A DNA stretch of 64,000 nucleotides from Ambrosia x helenae (GCA_030844895.1 CM061223.1:9509494-9573493); one strand, 5' to 3'; counted from the first letter of the stretch, positions 21,833 through 34,077 are shown. Notes: generated from the letters alone by a model not told the origin. Numbers and translations are program-made.

Positions 21833-23080
21833 ATCAAGGTACGATCGAAAGAGATCGTTTGAGAAAATAGACCCGTGGATGGAGGCAACCATTACCATAC
21901 CTCCTCATTACCGGATGTTAAGCATGGAGGCCTTGGTAATCTTCGCGGCGGTGGGAGACTATAGCATGAGAAGAATCCTGGTGGACACGGGAAGCTCGGA
22001 AGATATCATATACGAGCCATGCTTCCGGCGTATGCGTCCGGAAGACCAAAGAATGCTCGAGCCTGCCAGAGGACCTGTAAGAGGTTTCACGGGGGAAAGC
22101 ATTGAGCCCCTGGGACAACTGACATTTCCAGTCACCATAGGAGATGGGCGAAAAGAACGTACGGTACTGGTAACCTTCTTGGTCATCCCAGCCAACTCCC
22201 AGTACAACGTGATCATGGGACGATATACTCTGGGGAAGATTGATGCCTTGGTCTCAACGGCCAGAGGGTTTATGACGTTTCCCACTCCTCAAGGGGTAGT
22301 CACGGTGTCCGGAGATAAAGCTTGTGCGACCACCGACCGAAAATCATATTGTCAAGCACCCACGGGACTCGTCGGCCCAGAGAGGTGGGTATTGAACACA
22401 GAATACCCCGAACAGACAGTCACAATAGGAGACACCTTGTCTACGGCAGCACGGGATAGGCTTAAACAGGTGCTAAAAAGTAACATGGATATATTTGCTT
22501 TTAAACACGCTGACATGACAGGCATATCAAGATCAAAAGCGGAACACAGGCTGTCGACCTACCCGTCCATCAAACCCGTCACCCAGAAAAGGCGGAGCAT
22601 GGCTCCTGAAAGGAGGGTGGCGGTAGTTCAAGAAGTAAAAAAGCTAGAGCAAGCGGGCATTCTACGAAAGACCAAGTACCATACGTGGGTTGCCAACCCA
22701 GTCATGGTCAGGAAACACGACGGAACCTGGCGAATGCGTGTAGATTACAAAGACTTAAACAAGGCATGCCCAAAAGACGCATACCCTTTGCCGGAGATCG
22801 ATCTCAAGGTAGATTCCTTAGCACCGTACAAGTTCAAGTGTTTCCTCGATGCATACAAAGGATACCACTAGATAAAGATGGCGCGGGAAGACGAAGAGAA
22901 GACGGCGTTCCACACCGATGCCGGCATATATTGCTACACAAAGATGCCCTTCGGATTAAAGAACGCAAGAGCGACATATCAAAGGCTAATGGACCAAGCG
23001 TTCGAAAAACAGATCGGCCGTAATCTCGAAGTTTACGTCGATGACCTGGTCCTCAGAAGCTACACTGAAGAAAAATCATA
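21819..23080 (+). pseudogene. Tat protease and reverse transcriptase, with stop
   Basis: Protease with the LVDTGSS active site (about residue 58) is followed by the RT fingers and palm: LNKACPKDAYPLPEID, then FLDAYKGYH. An in-frame TAG at 22869-22871 falls where this family normally has a Gln codon, as expected for C-to-T decay of methylated CAG. The same frame continues with MPFGLKNARATYQRLM and the catalytic VYVDDLV, then stops at 23078-23080, where the reading frame shifts. Confidence 0.85.
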
Positions 23081-25602
23081 GTGGATATCGAAGAAACCTT
23101 CAAGACGTTGCGGGATTACAACATCAAACTTAACCCGGGCAAGTGCTCTTTTGGAATGGAAGAAGGGAAGTTCCTTGGTGTGGTAGTGTTAAAAGACGGA
23201 TTTCGGGTCAATCCTGAAAAAGTGACAGCCATCGCTAGCATGCCATCTCTAAAGACGTTGAAAGAGGCCCAAACCCTGAACGGAAGGCTAGCAGCCATCA
23301 ATCGTTTCCTGGCACGACACGCGGAGAGATCTCTTCCTTTCATATCAACTTTGAAAGAATGCTTGAACAAGAACAGATTCAAATGGACGGAGGAAGCAGA
23401 AAAAGCATTCCAGGAAATGAAAAAATTCGTCAGCAACTTACCAACACTCACGGCCCCAAGACCCGGAGAGATCCTAAAGATGTACCTAGCGGCCGGGCAT
23501 CACGCGGTCAGTGCAGTCCTACTGGTAGAGCGAGAAAATCTACAGACACCGGTGTATTATATTAGCCGGGTCCTTTCTGATCCTGAAGGAAGATATCCTA
23601 CGTTGGAAAAGTTGGTGCTGGCTTTGATACATGCATCCCGCCGCCTGCGTCGATATTTCCATGGACACAAGGTTGAAGTCTTAACCGGTTTTCCTTTGGC
23701 ACAAGTTCTGAACCGACCAGAAGTTTCAGGACGATTAGCAAAATGGGCCATTGAATTAGGGGCCCTGGATTTAACATTCAAGAAAAGGACGTCCATCAAA
23801 GGACAAGTGATAGCAGACTTCATGGCTGAGATCCCGAAAAATGAAACGGTACAAGTACCGGGGAACAACAACGCGGCTACACTGGAAGGCAATGGTCCAG
23901 TATGGCAGTTATACACGGACGGATCGTCCAACAGCAAAGGATCAGGGGCCGGGCTCGTGCTAGTCAGCCCGGAGGGGACGAGATCCTTGCACGCACTACG
24001 TTTTGATTTCGATTACTCAAACAATCAGTCAGAGTATGAAGCACTTCTAGCCGGCATGCGGCTGGCACTGTCGATGGGAGCAAAGAAGGTGGACGCCCAT
24101 GTAGATTCGTTGTTGGTGAACAACCAAGTCAACGAATCTTATGAAGCTAAGGATGACACGATGGCAAAATACCTGGGAATGACGAAAGAGTTAATGTCAA
24201 AATTCGAGAAAGTTACACTGACTCATGTACGAAGACACAAGAATGACATCGCAGACGCCCTCAGCAAGTTGGCGTCCTCGGGCACTGAAGAAGACGTTCA
24301 CATCGAAACTTTGAAGCAACCATCAACACAGGAGGCAGAAGTGCACAGCATCTGCATGTCAGAAGTGTCATGGATGACCCCAATCCAACAGTACCTGGAA
24401 AAGGGGATGCTGCCGGAAAACAAGGGGGAGGCAATGAAGATACGGACCAAGGCCCTGCAGTACGAAATACATGGAGGAGCATTATACCGGAAATCATACC
24501 TAGGTCCAGCCCTGCGGTGTGTGACTCCATCCGAGGCAAGATTTTTAATACAGGACATCCACGCGGGCATATGTGGCATACATGCAGGCCCCCGCGTAAT
24601 GGTAGCCAAAATAACCAATGCAGGCTATTTCTGGCCAGGGATGCACAATATGGCTGTGGAAGAACTACAAAAGTGCATCAGTTGCCAGAAGTACGCACCA
24701 CAGACCATACGACCGAAGAACAACCTAATTCCGGTCACAGCCCGCGTGGCCATTCCAAAAATGGGGGGTCGATTTGGTGGGACCTTTTCCTTTGGCCCCG
24801 GGAAAATTGAAATATTTGGTGGTTGCTGTGGATTATTTCACCAAATGGGTAGAGGCAAAACCGTTGGCAAAAATCGAGGCAATGAATATCAAAAAAATTC
24901 CTATGGGAACACATAGTTTGCCGTTTCGGGGTTCCATTATATCTTGTCAGTGATAATGGAACACAATTCACGGATAAGACACTTAAAGAATGGTGCAAGG
25001 AGCTGCACATCCCGCAGATTTTCACTTCCGTGGCGCACCCGCAAGGCAATGGCCAGGTCGAAAGAACAAATCGAAGCCTCCTGGACGGTTTGAAGAAAAG
25101 GCTGGATGCGGAAGGAAAATCATGGGTTGAACAATTGCCGCATGTCCTGTGGGCACACAGAACTATGCCAAAGACAAGCAATGGAGAAACGCCATTTAGT
25201 CTGACGTTCGGCTCAGAAGCAATGATCCCGGCAGAAATCGGAATCCCTTCCCTAAGAAGAAACAGCAATGAGGACAGGAACGAAAAATTAATCCGTGAAA
25301 ACCTGGAAGTGCTGGAGGAACGCCGTGAAGCAGCATGCATCAATGAAGCACGGTACAAAAGACTTCTAGAAAAATACTATAACAAGAGGGTACTGGAAAA
25401 AACATTCAAAGCAGGAGAGCTGGTGATGCGGGACAATGAAGCAAGCAGGTCCGTGGCCCAAGGAAAGTTGGGACCAAACTGGGAAGGGTCGTACGAGATA
25501 GCTGAGGTACTGGGAAAGGGAGCATATTCCCTGAAACAGTTAAACAGGGAACTAATACCTCGGACATGGAACGCGGCACAGCTAAAGAAATGTTACGTCT
25601 AA
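23081..25602 (+). pseudogene. Tat RT thumb, RNase H, second RNase H and integrase, frameshifted
   Basis: An open 611-codon frame to 24916 holds the RT thumb (KLNPGKCSFG), RNase H (about 23470-23700), the extra archaeal-type RNase H starting LYTDGSSNSKGSGAG (about 23910), and the integrase zinc region (HAGICGIHAG to CISCQK). Near 24755 the frame is lost at the start of the integrase core. The match continues in another frame with VVAVDYFTKWVEA, SDNGTQF and GQVERTNR, and ends with TAA at 25600-25602. Integrase catalytic acids are mostly present but spread over two frames. Confidence 0.85.
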
Positions 25603-25880
25603 CTAGGCACAAGTCAAGACACAAGCCATTAATGTTTCATGATAGACATACTCTATGTAAACATTATAATAATAATCACGACATATCGTGTTAATAAAAC
25701 GCCTTTTACGGCAATATTTACGGCATCTTTATACATTGATGTTTTACACCCAAAATTTAGTCATACACATGACATAACAAAAACAGGAGGCAGGACAAAA
25801 ATCCATATGCCATTTCCCTACAAAATACTAGCTAGACCAAACAAAAACAAAAGTCAGCCTATTCACAGGCATAAAGATCT
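25603..25880. other. Spacer between Tat pol and antisense ORF
   Basis: No coding sequence or repeat recognised. The two convergent reading frames end on either side. Confidence 0.5.
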
Positions 25881-26375
25881 TCAAAGTCTACCATCCAGAA
25901 TCGCCAACACCTCCGCAGGGGTGTACAACAACACTTCTTCCTGAACAGGCAGGGGAGCTGGAGGGTCAGGGAAACCTTCAACGACTCCAGCATAAAAATC
26001 CTCTTGATTATCGACGGGACCATCACCGAGATCCAACAAAACAATAGGACCTACTGGAACATGAGCAACCGGCACATCCATGACCACATTCGGGTCATGA
26101 ACCACGGGCATGTCTTGAATCACATTTGGATCATGATCTGGTAGAGGACCTTGACCAACATCATGATCCGCCTCAAAAAATAGCTTTCGTGGACCACGAG
26201 AATACGTCTTCCCATATCGACGTGCAGGAACATAGTCAGCATACCTAAGGTTAAAGTCTTCGAGAGCAGCTCGACGGGCATCCATCTCACGAGAATATTG
26301 ATAAAGCATTTGCAGAGCGTCAACAGCATCAAGCTCCCTCGATAACTCCATTATAGAAGATGATCGGCGCGTCAT
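25881..26375 (-). CDS. Small antisense ORF of the Tat element, unknown function
   Basis: 164 codons on the minus strand, starting at the ATG at 26375 (MTRRSSSIMEL). A TATA-like TTATATAA lies about 75 bp upstream (near 26450), so it could have its own promoter. The N-terminal third is helical (DAVDALQMLYQYSREMDARR). The middle has a repeated HDPNV pattern and the C-terminus is acidic and Pro-rich. No domain recognised. It is uninterrupted although the sense genes are broken. Confidence 0.5.
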   Translation of the reverse strand: MTRRSSSIMELSRELDAVDALQMLYQYSREMDARRAALEDFNLRYADYVPARRYGKTYSRGPRKLFFEADHDVGQGPLPDHDPNVIQDMPVVHDPNVVMDVPVAHVPVGPIVLLDLGDGPVDNQEDFYAGVVEGFPDPPAPLPVQEEVLLYTPAEVLAILDGRL

Positions 26376-26704
26376 GGAAGAAGGAAAAAATAAAAAAGCA
26401 AATTTTTTGAACAAGAGATAATGATCTATCTGATAAGTCAAGTGACTTATATAAATCCTCTTGGGAAGACCAAGAGATACGCTTTTAATATCTCTGACAC
26501 AAATATCTGTGCAAATAGTGAAAATGGCAACTCGTACCGTCATGCAATCATGACATGCAAAAGGCCATTAATGGTCGTCAAATCATTGTCAGCACATTTG
26601 AATATAATAACGACAAGTGGCACACACCCACACCACATATTTACAAGAACACACGTGCAACATAAAAATATAAATAAACAAAGTCATGAATACAAAAGAG
26701 TTTT

Positions 26705-29034
26705 TTAATCCTCACCGGAAGAAGAACTTTCAACATCAGACGAGCCTTTAACAAAAGGCTCAAGCAAGGACCGGAGAGATGAGATACCATCATCACCAAC
26801 TTGATTGCTCAACTGCGAAATGGCTTCCAAGGAGTCACTACTCAAAGCCTGCATAGAAGCAGCAACTCGAGTCCCAATTTCTTTTTCCTGCTCTGTGGGA
26901 GGGGGCACTTTCTGACCAACAATTCCAAGATTATTCCCATATGTTAGCCCACCAAGATACCCGGCCTCCATAGCTACCTCATAAAAAGCGTTAATACGAT
27001 CTTGGTATGCCTGGCTGGTCCGGATAAAACGCCATGAAGCAGGAATACCTCGGGTAATCAACCAATCACGGTCACCTCGAAAATGCTCCAGCTGAGACTT
27101 AAGTGAGATGGCGAGATTCTTGGCAGCTTCAGTAGAATCCACAGCCTGATCAGCACGTTGATTGGACAGAGTTAGTTGCCTTTGACATTCATTAAGCTTT
27201 TCAACCAGGGAGTCCTTTTCCTCCTCTGCTTGTCTGACCCGGGACTCGTAATTCTCAACCTCGGTAGACAGAAGTTTGCATCTCTCCATCTCTGCCCGGT
27301 TCCGGGCAACAGTGCTCTTTTCAGCAGCAAGCCCTTTGGACAACGAATCAATTCGACCCTCAAGGCGGGAGATAATGCCACCCTGGGAATCATTAGCACG
27401 AAGCAACTCTAGCTTCTCCTCCATATAACCTTTTACCATCCGGGCCTTATCTCCTTCCAACTTCTCTATAGCAACTTGCCGGGATACTAGTTCTACCTCA
27501 GTTTCTGCTAACTGTTTAGCCAATCTCTCATTCTGGGACACAAGTGAGACCTGCCTATCACGAACCTCCAGAAGACTAGCAAGATCTGATCGCCATCGAC
27601 GGAGCACCTCATAGGAAGCAGCAGTATAACATGCACCAGAACCCAAAACATTTTCAGCAAGCTGGGCATTATCCAGTCCCTGCAAATATTACCTTTCGGC
27701 TGGGGAGAAGGCATGTTCTGCCCCAGTGACGGATGACATCCGGATGTATTAGGCGGCTCGACTCAGCAATATGCCACCCGGGCACATACCGGACATCTTT
27801 CAGAGATGGCCGCCATTTAATACCAGGAGAATACACATTGGCGGGCATATCATTTGTGCTAGGAGAACGACCGTGAGCTGATGAACTGCCGGTCCGGATC
27901 CCACCAGGAAATTGGATAGGATTTTTCTGTACGTCTTGTAGAAGCTGAAAGAAGCTTTGCTCAGCAGAAAAACTAGAAGTCACAGACGGTCCAGCAAAAG
28001 AAAACACCGGTTTCAAAGGAACGGAAACTGGCACGGTGGAAAATGGCAAAGAGGGGGCCACAACAACCTCTGAAACAGGGACCTGAATAGATACAGGGGC
28101 AGTGGTAACAGGAACAGAAGATGGTAGAACTGTACTGATTGAAGGAGAAGAAGTAACAACAACAGCTTCCTCAGTGCTGCTTTCAATGTTGACTGGGACA
28201 ACCTTCACAACGTCAACTACGGACGTAGACACATCTCCAGACGCAGAAACAGACGTACTAACAAACATTCTTTCACCTATGTGAAACAAACAAAATTAAA
28301 ATATAAAAAAGAAGAAGGAAAGCAAGACCAAATACGAAAAGACACAAATACTTACCAAGAGACTTTTCCTTCATCTCCAGCAGTTGTTTTCGTTTAGCTA
28401 ACAAAGCTTCAACACCAAGAGTAGTAGTGGCTTTCCTCTTCTTGGATTTATCTTTTTTCTTCTCCGCACTAGTATCACCCTAGGGGGGGGGGAACATTGA
28501 TAGGATTGGCATCCACAGGATCGAGAACATCTTTCCCAACATCCAAAGACACTGACTCCACAGCAGATGAAGACAGGCCAACAACCTGTTCGGTGATAGG
28601 AGAAATAGGGGCTTGAATAAGGAAATTAGAGATTGTTCGGCTGAGAACATCAAGCTCATCAGGACCCAATGGACGGTCATGCTCCACTAACTGAGACGAA
28701 ATTTCTGTATCCAGAACATCAAAATACTGCCATGGCCCCTGATCTTGACGCCTATATTCCGGAAACACAGTTTCATCCACCCATAACCGGCTCATACCAA
28801 CGGCAACCAAAGCTCTTTCCGGAATGAAAGTACATTCTGTAGGATTGTTAGTCAAGGCAAGATATAGTGGATCCTTCTCGAAAACAGAAGGAAGAGAGCA
28901 TTCATCAGCCAACTTGGATTTGGCCTCTGGGTACCTAATTGGGGCTCGGACGGGAAGGACACGTTCATCAACATAGAAGAATTTTTTCCTCCACTCCTTA
29001 TCACGAACACTTTGGGGGAAATTGTCTAAATGGT
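26705..29034 (-). pseudogene. Antisense gene of the Tat element, 'transposase, gypsy type' family, broken
   Basis: Read right to left: a domain of about 185 residues (29034-28475; VRDKEWRKKFFYVDE, PERALVAVGMSRLW) resembles proteins annotated in plants as 'putative gypsy-type transposon/transposase' (Pfam Transposase_28, from memory). A G-run at about 28483-28492 disturbs the frame. A Lys-rich stretch leads to a GT donor near 28356 and an AG acceptor near 28279. An S/T/V-rich linker (28278-27730) follows, then a frame change and a TAA near 27690. Last is a 300-residue coiled coil (27680-26708) ending in an acidic DVESSSSGED tail. The N-terminal part of the family is missing. Function unknown. 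Confidence 0.65.
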
Positions 29035-29304
29035 GGAAATAGGTTTAGTTGCATAAAAAAACCGTTCTAATACGAAAATATTGGGGAAGTTTAAAATTCA
29101 AATATAACAAACGCCAGATGTCAATTCCCTAGACACTCATACCTCTTAAATAGGAAGACTCATACGACGGTTATAGTAATTATTACATCACGTGCCTTAA
29201 CCATGAAGCACGAAACCCAATTTAGATTACTTTTTATTTTTCCTTACTTTTTCTAAAAAAGTCTAGTAATAATCACACGTTCTTATCACTAGACTGGGGG
29301 GACA
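29035..29304. other. Spacer and PPT of the Tat element
   Basis: A/T-rich with no coding sequence. It ends in the purine run ACTGGGGGGACA (about 29293-29304), directly before the 3' LTR. Confidence 0.55.
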
Positions 29305-29758
29305 TGACGAGGTAGGGCCCAGATAAACCTGGCCCATACCACAAAGACATAAGCCCAATAAAGAAAGACCCACCAACTCTAAAGAGTCAAAGCGGTCAAT
29401 ATAAGCAGTCAAACATAATTAATACAATGTTGGTCAGAAGGCAAGATCAACGAGCAAGCAATCATGCAGGAATTATCTCTTCTAGCAAGGAGACATCGAC
29501 TATAAAAGGAGAATGAAAGGTAAAGGAACATCATCACTATCTCTACTACCACTATATACTACATTCTTCCTCGTTAGAAAACAATACTTATTCTCACGCC
29601 GGAGGGTGGTCACAGGGTTATCCCCAATCCTGTGGCGAGTCCTAATGGTGTTTTGTTTTGTAGGAACAACCTTCACTATCATCTTTGAACGAACTGGGAA
29701 AGATCCTTTTTGTATCATCTAGAAGATTCAGAGCATCACACAGGTTCTTACTTCTTCA
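29305..29758 (+). repeat. 3' LTR of the Tat element
   Basis: About 454 bp, starting TGACGAGG and ending CTTCTTCA. A TATA box TATAAAAGG lies at 29501-29509. Its last 30 bp equal the LTR stub at 19955-19984, which fixes the right end. The left end rests on the PPT and the TG start and is less certain. Confidence 0.75.
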
Positions 29759-29931
29759 CATGACATAGGGTAAGACATCTTTGATTAATAGGCGAGTTCT
29801 AACACTTTGATAAACACTGTCAAGACCCATAAGAAACTGCATCAATTTAATCATGTTATTAAAACTATTAAATTCCCTAGGGAGCAACAACAGCAAGACC
29901 ACTACCAGCAGGATCTTGGTTGTCAGTCATG
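29759..29931 (-). pseudogene. Copia Gag N-terminal fragment
   Basis: ATG at 29931 (MTDNQDPAGSGLAVVA), then a break near 29880. In another frame comes NNMIKLMQFLMGLDSVYQSVR, the typical helical region of UBN2-type Copia gag. An internal deletion lies between the two parts, and the fragment is cut off at 29759 by the Tat insertion. Confidence 0.7.
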
Positions 29932-31063
29932 ATGTAAACAGACAATCAACAATAAAAGCAACAAGACAAGCAATAAAACAAGAATTAGCAAACAGAAAAC
30001 CAAGAACACAGAAGAAACAATGAAGAACACAAAATAACAAACTTAAAAAACAACACACAGGCAAAGCTGAGCCAGTGATCCAGATCAGTGGGCTCTCACA
30101 GGGATCCCACTGCAGGTATTAACTCAGGAGCCTCTAGACCTAAAAGAAACACAATCTTAAATCTAAACACAGGCACAAGCCCAGAACAATGACTCCTTAG
30201 AACAAACCCTAAAGAATTAGAAATATCTCACCAGAAAGACCCAAGTTAGGGTTTCTCCTTAAACTCGTAGTTTGTAACCTTCACTTAGGGTTACAAACCA
30301 GAGAGCAAGAAAATATGCAATCCAGTCCAAAATACCAGATCCACAAGATCAGATCCAGTCCTTGAACCACAAACCCTAGGTAATCTCAGCAGCGGAAATC
30401 CAACCAGAATCAAGAGCCTGCGGCTTTGATACCATGTCAAAATAGTCGATACAGATTCAGTCAACGCAGATTTATTATAATAAAATAATCTGAGTACAAA
30501 ATCTCTCAAACAGATTACAAAGAAATCCTTACTACAAAACTCTCAAACACTCAAATATTATCACTATGATAATCAGTCACAATACACAAAGGAGAAACCC
30601 TAATACTGAGAATGTGAATAAGTGAATAACGAGAGAACAATGATCAGAATGAGGCAAAAGTGCACAGTGGACAAGATAAGAGGCAATATATAGCAGCAGA
30701 AATGTGTTTTCTCAATAAGATCAACGGCCAGAATCAATCTCATCCAACGGCTATAAACAAGTGTGTTTTCACACACGTATCGCCAAGTCAGCAAGGTTTA
30801 AGCTGATAAAAAGAAGGTGGGCTGGACCAATAATACCCACGAAATGGGCTTATAAAACACTTGAGAACTGGGCCAATAGCAAAGACATATCTGGGCTACC
30901 ACCAAGCAATGATCCATCAACAATCCAATAGACCAATCCAAAACCTGTAAAAAACCCATATGCAATATATTCAAGTATTTTGTAAAAAATAAAAATTATA
31001 AAAAAATAACCAACCTTAGTGTTAAAACTAAAAATAATCAAAAGTCAACTCTTATATTCAACA
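29759..31063 (-). mobile_element. 5' part of a minus-strand Copia element
   Basis: On the minus strand: LTR 31063-30435 (about 629 bp, starting TGTTGAATATAAG and ending TTTTGACA), PBS TGGTATCAAAGCC at 30434, a non-coding leader of about 500 bp, and the start of gag at 29931. The rest was displaced to the left by the Tat insertion at 29758. On the right it breaks into an SCPL exon, so it inserted into that gene copy. Confidence 0.75.
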
Positions 31064-31205
31064 ATAACTCCACAAAATAATAGAACAATTGTACTTCTTC
31101 ATTCTTCCCAACTCCAACATACCTTCAATTCCAAACAAAATACATGCATAAACATTAATAAGAATATGAGTAAAGAGTGTGTGTACTATATATATATATA
31201 TATAC
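31064..31205 (-). pseudogene. Fragment of a second SCPL gene (intron 1 end and exon 2 start)
   Basis: 31064-31122 on the minus strand translates to YVGVGKNEEVQLFYYFV, the start of SCPL exon 2 (compare 48197-48140). The flanking 31123-31205 matches the end of SCPL intron 1 (48198-48280), including the AG acceptor. The exon is cut at 31063 by the Copia insertion, and homology is lost on the other side near 31205. Same strand as the intact gene, so an old tandem duplicate is likely. Confidence 0.8.
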
Positions 31206-31504
31206 GAACAAGGGCGGGCTCAAGGGAAGTATTTCGAAGCTAGGGTTTTAGGCCCCCAAACTTTAAAATAAACTTTGAATATATGGTTTGTTTTCTTTGT
31301 AATCAGGATGAGAGACCTTTAACTTAATATCTCCATGGCTTCTAAGTCTTATTTATTGTACTCCGTATTTATCATGCAAATAGTTATAATTCAATAATTA
31401 TTTTCATCTTCACGTTTAATGATTTTTGTTAACTCTTGCAAAAGGGCCCACATTTTAATATTTGTTTTAGGCCCCCCACAAATGTTGAGCGGCCATGCAC
31501 AGCC
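31206..31504. repeat. Unclassified repeat, no gene seen
   Basis: Begins after a TA microsatellite (about 31184-31203). Its ends carry AAGGGCGGGCTCAAGGG and GAGCGGCCATGCACAGCCG, which loosely resemble ends of plant hAT-like elements. No target duplication was found. Confidence 0.25.
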
Positions 31505-33290
31505 GTGAACCTACCCCTAGTTAACAAGTCAACATTCCTATGTCAACGGGAAGAGAAAGTCAACATGCATTGACAAGCACGGGTGTGCACCTACGGTGCA
31601 CGACCGTGCTCCATATCAGTAGGTCTCGGAATGTTCTAGATCTGACCAAATCTGACAAGATGGTTAGCCGCGTGAATAAGCATGGGCATGCTCAATGATG
31701 AGCATGATCGTGCTCCTCAACAACCCTGACAAAATCTGCATGCAAGGGCTCTGTACGGCTCCCATATGTTTGGCTCGAGCGTGCCTACGAGGAAGCACGG
31801 TCGTGCTTGGCCTGCCAGATAGCCTATAAATAGAGGCCTTCACTTCTCATTTTGGCCATTCCATCCTATCTCATTCTTTCCTTCCTACACGAAGTTTCTG
31901 CCCTTTTAGGCTTTTAAAAGTGGCCTATGGAGCTTGGGATCACTCCATAAACAATTTAGTTGAGAGAGAAACCACCACAATCACTGATATCACCAAGAAA
32001 TCTCCATACAACCCTCATCATGATTTCCACTCAAATCAAATCTTGTGTGCCTGTTGTATCACTTATGCCAGGCTAGATTTCTTTTAGTGTTGTTGGGTGA
32101 TGATTGAACTTGGTATGAAATTAATACTTTATTTTTATTTAAAGTGGTGTTTTGTGTTCTTAACAATTTTTTCTACTATTTCTTTGTTTAATCAATTAAC
32201 TAATTATTCAATTAAGTATTTGATCATGTGGGTGTTTTGGTAGGAAGTGGAGGGAATTATGAGTGTACCCGTGGCGTGTAAAAACCCGGGCACTTGTAAG
32301 CTAATCATTAACTCCATGTGTAAAGATTAGCCCTTTTGTGAGTGGAAACATTCACAGGTTGTGGTTGATCCTCAACTATCAAAACTTTACTTAGGGTCGG
32401 TACAGTCTATATACCTGGTCTTGGTGATAAGCCAAGATTTGGTTGAGCGACTTAGCTACATGATCTATGTGTTAGCTTAGACGCAAACCAAAGATCGGTG
32501 AAAACGTGTTAGGAGTAAACGATCTTTATTTACTTCTATTATTGTATTGCCGCACAATTAATGATAGATCAATCACTTTTTTGGTAAATTAATCATTTCA
32601 AGTAAGAGATGAGCGTACTCGGGATGCTACATCGCCTTTACCATATCGAGTGGTACCTTGTTAGCTACTCCGGCCATTGTCAAGTTATCACAAAAGAGTA
32701 GAGTAGTTGGATATCAATACACGACTTTGGGAGGTGTGGTTTTCGGGGTTGGACGCGTACAATCTTGGGTGATATGTCCCTCACAGTTGAGAGATTAGCT
32801 TACCGGGATAGAATACCATCATAATAATTTTAAGAACACAAGTCGTTTAAAGTCTAATGCAGGAAGCCTAGTTTTAATCACAACACTTAAATAAAGATCT
32901 ACTATTGTCTTATACCAAGTAAAATCATATCCCGAAGCAACACCTTTGTTTTGATAATGTTTTCTCTCACGGTTTAAATCTCCTTTTTATTTTTCTTTCA
33001 AGCACTTAAAAATCTTTTAGTAATTTAGGAAGCTGAGTAGTAAAAATCGTGTCCTTGGATTTGATACTCGGTACTTGCTCATGTCTATACTACGCTCGAT
33101 AAGGACACTTGCTTGTTGTGTAGGTTTTAGAACATCAAGCAACTATCGTTTTATTTTATAAATTTAAAACTCATTAGCGTTTTGGTTAAATCCACTCTTC
33201 TTGGGTCTTAAAATCTCAAAGTTTAAAGGTCCTGGAAGTGTCCTTTAAATTCTACTAAAACCACACGCATCACCTGGTCAACTACTAGAC
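31505..33290 (+). repeat. Athila-like LTR candidate
   Basis: Repeated CACGGNCGTGC-like palindromes (31575-31810) and a TATA box in CCTATAAATAGAGG (about 31822) precede a C/T-rich start. Near the end lies GGATTTGATACTCGGTAC, a motif I associate with Athila-type LTRs. No PBS or partner LTR is visible, so it would be a solo or broken LTR. No genes. Confidence 0.35.
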
Positions 33291-34077
33291 AACAGTTCAA
33301 TAGCAATAGTTGTGCACCAACAGTTTTGTGCACCGAGCAGCAGTTTCAGAACAACTGTTCTGGGTAGCACCAATATATGGTTCGGCAGCTGAATTTAGAC
33401 CTGGTCAAGCAAACTGTTTCAACTTATCTAATTTGTGTCATGAATAAAAATGACAGTTCTGAGTTGAACCTTTCAAACCACTTAAATCTGTTTATCTAAT
33501 TATTAAACGCAATTTATTTACAAGATTAATTATTTTGTTTACGAGAAGTATTCTCTAAATTTTGAAACACAACATTTTTTGTCCTGCATGTTTATAAACA
33601 CCAATATGGTGGTAAAACGGGCGCGAGAGCCATCTCTAGCAGTACAAATAATGTTCTGGTTGTTGTACATGTGAGACAGTCTGTCTTAGAGGAGGCGTAG
33701 AATCTGTTTTAAAGGTCTCGTGTTCAATACGATACTCAACCAAAAATTCATCAAATTTTTAGTGCGTATATTGTTGTAGTCATCAAGGATGGTTGAAGAC
33801 TCAATTGGTGAAGATACGAATCAAGGATGTTACTTGAATCAAGACACGTTTGAATCAAATTTGGTACATTTGTTTATGTATTTTATATTCTTTACCATGT
33901 TTTGTAAGAAATATTGTACGTATATATTTCCTGTAAATAATGAGAGTATCGTTATTATTTATTTTATTATTATTTTAATAAAAAGCTGAACGCAATTTCA
34001 TACAAGTTTGATCATTATAAAAAATTAAATAAACACTTAATAGCTTCAGTTTAGTGAAGCAAGACATCTCTAATTCT
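33291..34077. other. 3' flank of the SCPL gene
   Basis: A/T-rich sequence downstream of the SCPL stop codon. The 3' UTR and poly(A) region should lie here on the minus strand. No other gene recognised. Confidence 0.4.

Larger units (their letters stand above)
19955..29758 (+). mobile_element. Tat-lineage Gypsy element, decayed, 5' LTR mostly outside the window
   Basis: Only 30 bp of the 5' LTR remain here (19955-19984); they match the last 30 bp of the 3' LTR (29729-29758). The PBS (TGGCGCCATCC type) follows at 19986. The order is gag, protease, RT, RNase H, a second RNase H, then integrase, followed by 3.7 kb with minus-strand ORFs and the 3' LTR. The second, archaeal-type RNase H and the antisense ORFs between pol and LTR are hallmarks of the Tat lineage (Retand, Grande and relatives). 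Several stops and frameshifts show it is dead. The missing 5' LTR part was displaced by the Tekay-like insertion. Confidence 0.85.

Noticed and set aside
33604..33790. Possible SINE (GGTCTCGTGTTCAATACG resembles a B box)
   Set aside because: No tail, no target duplication and no clear A box spacing.
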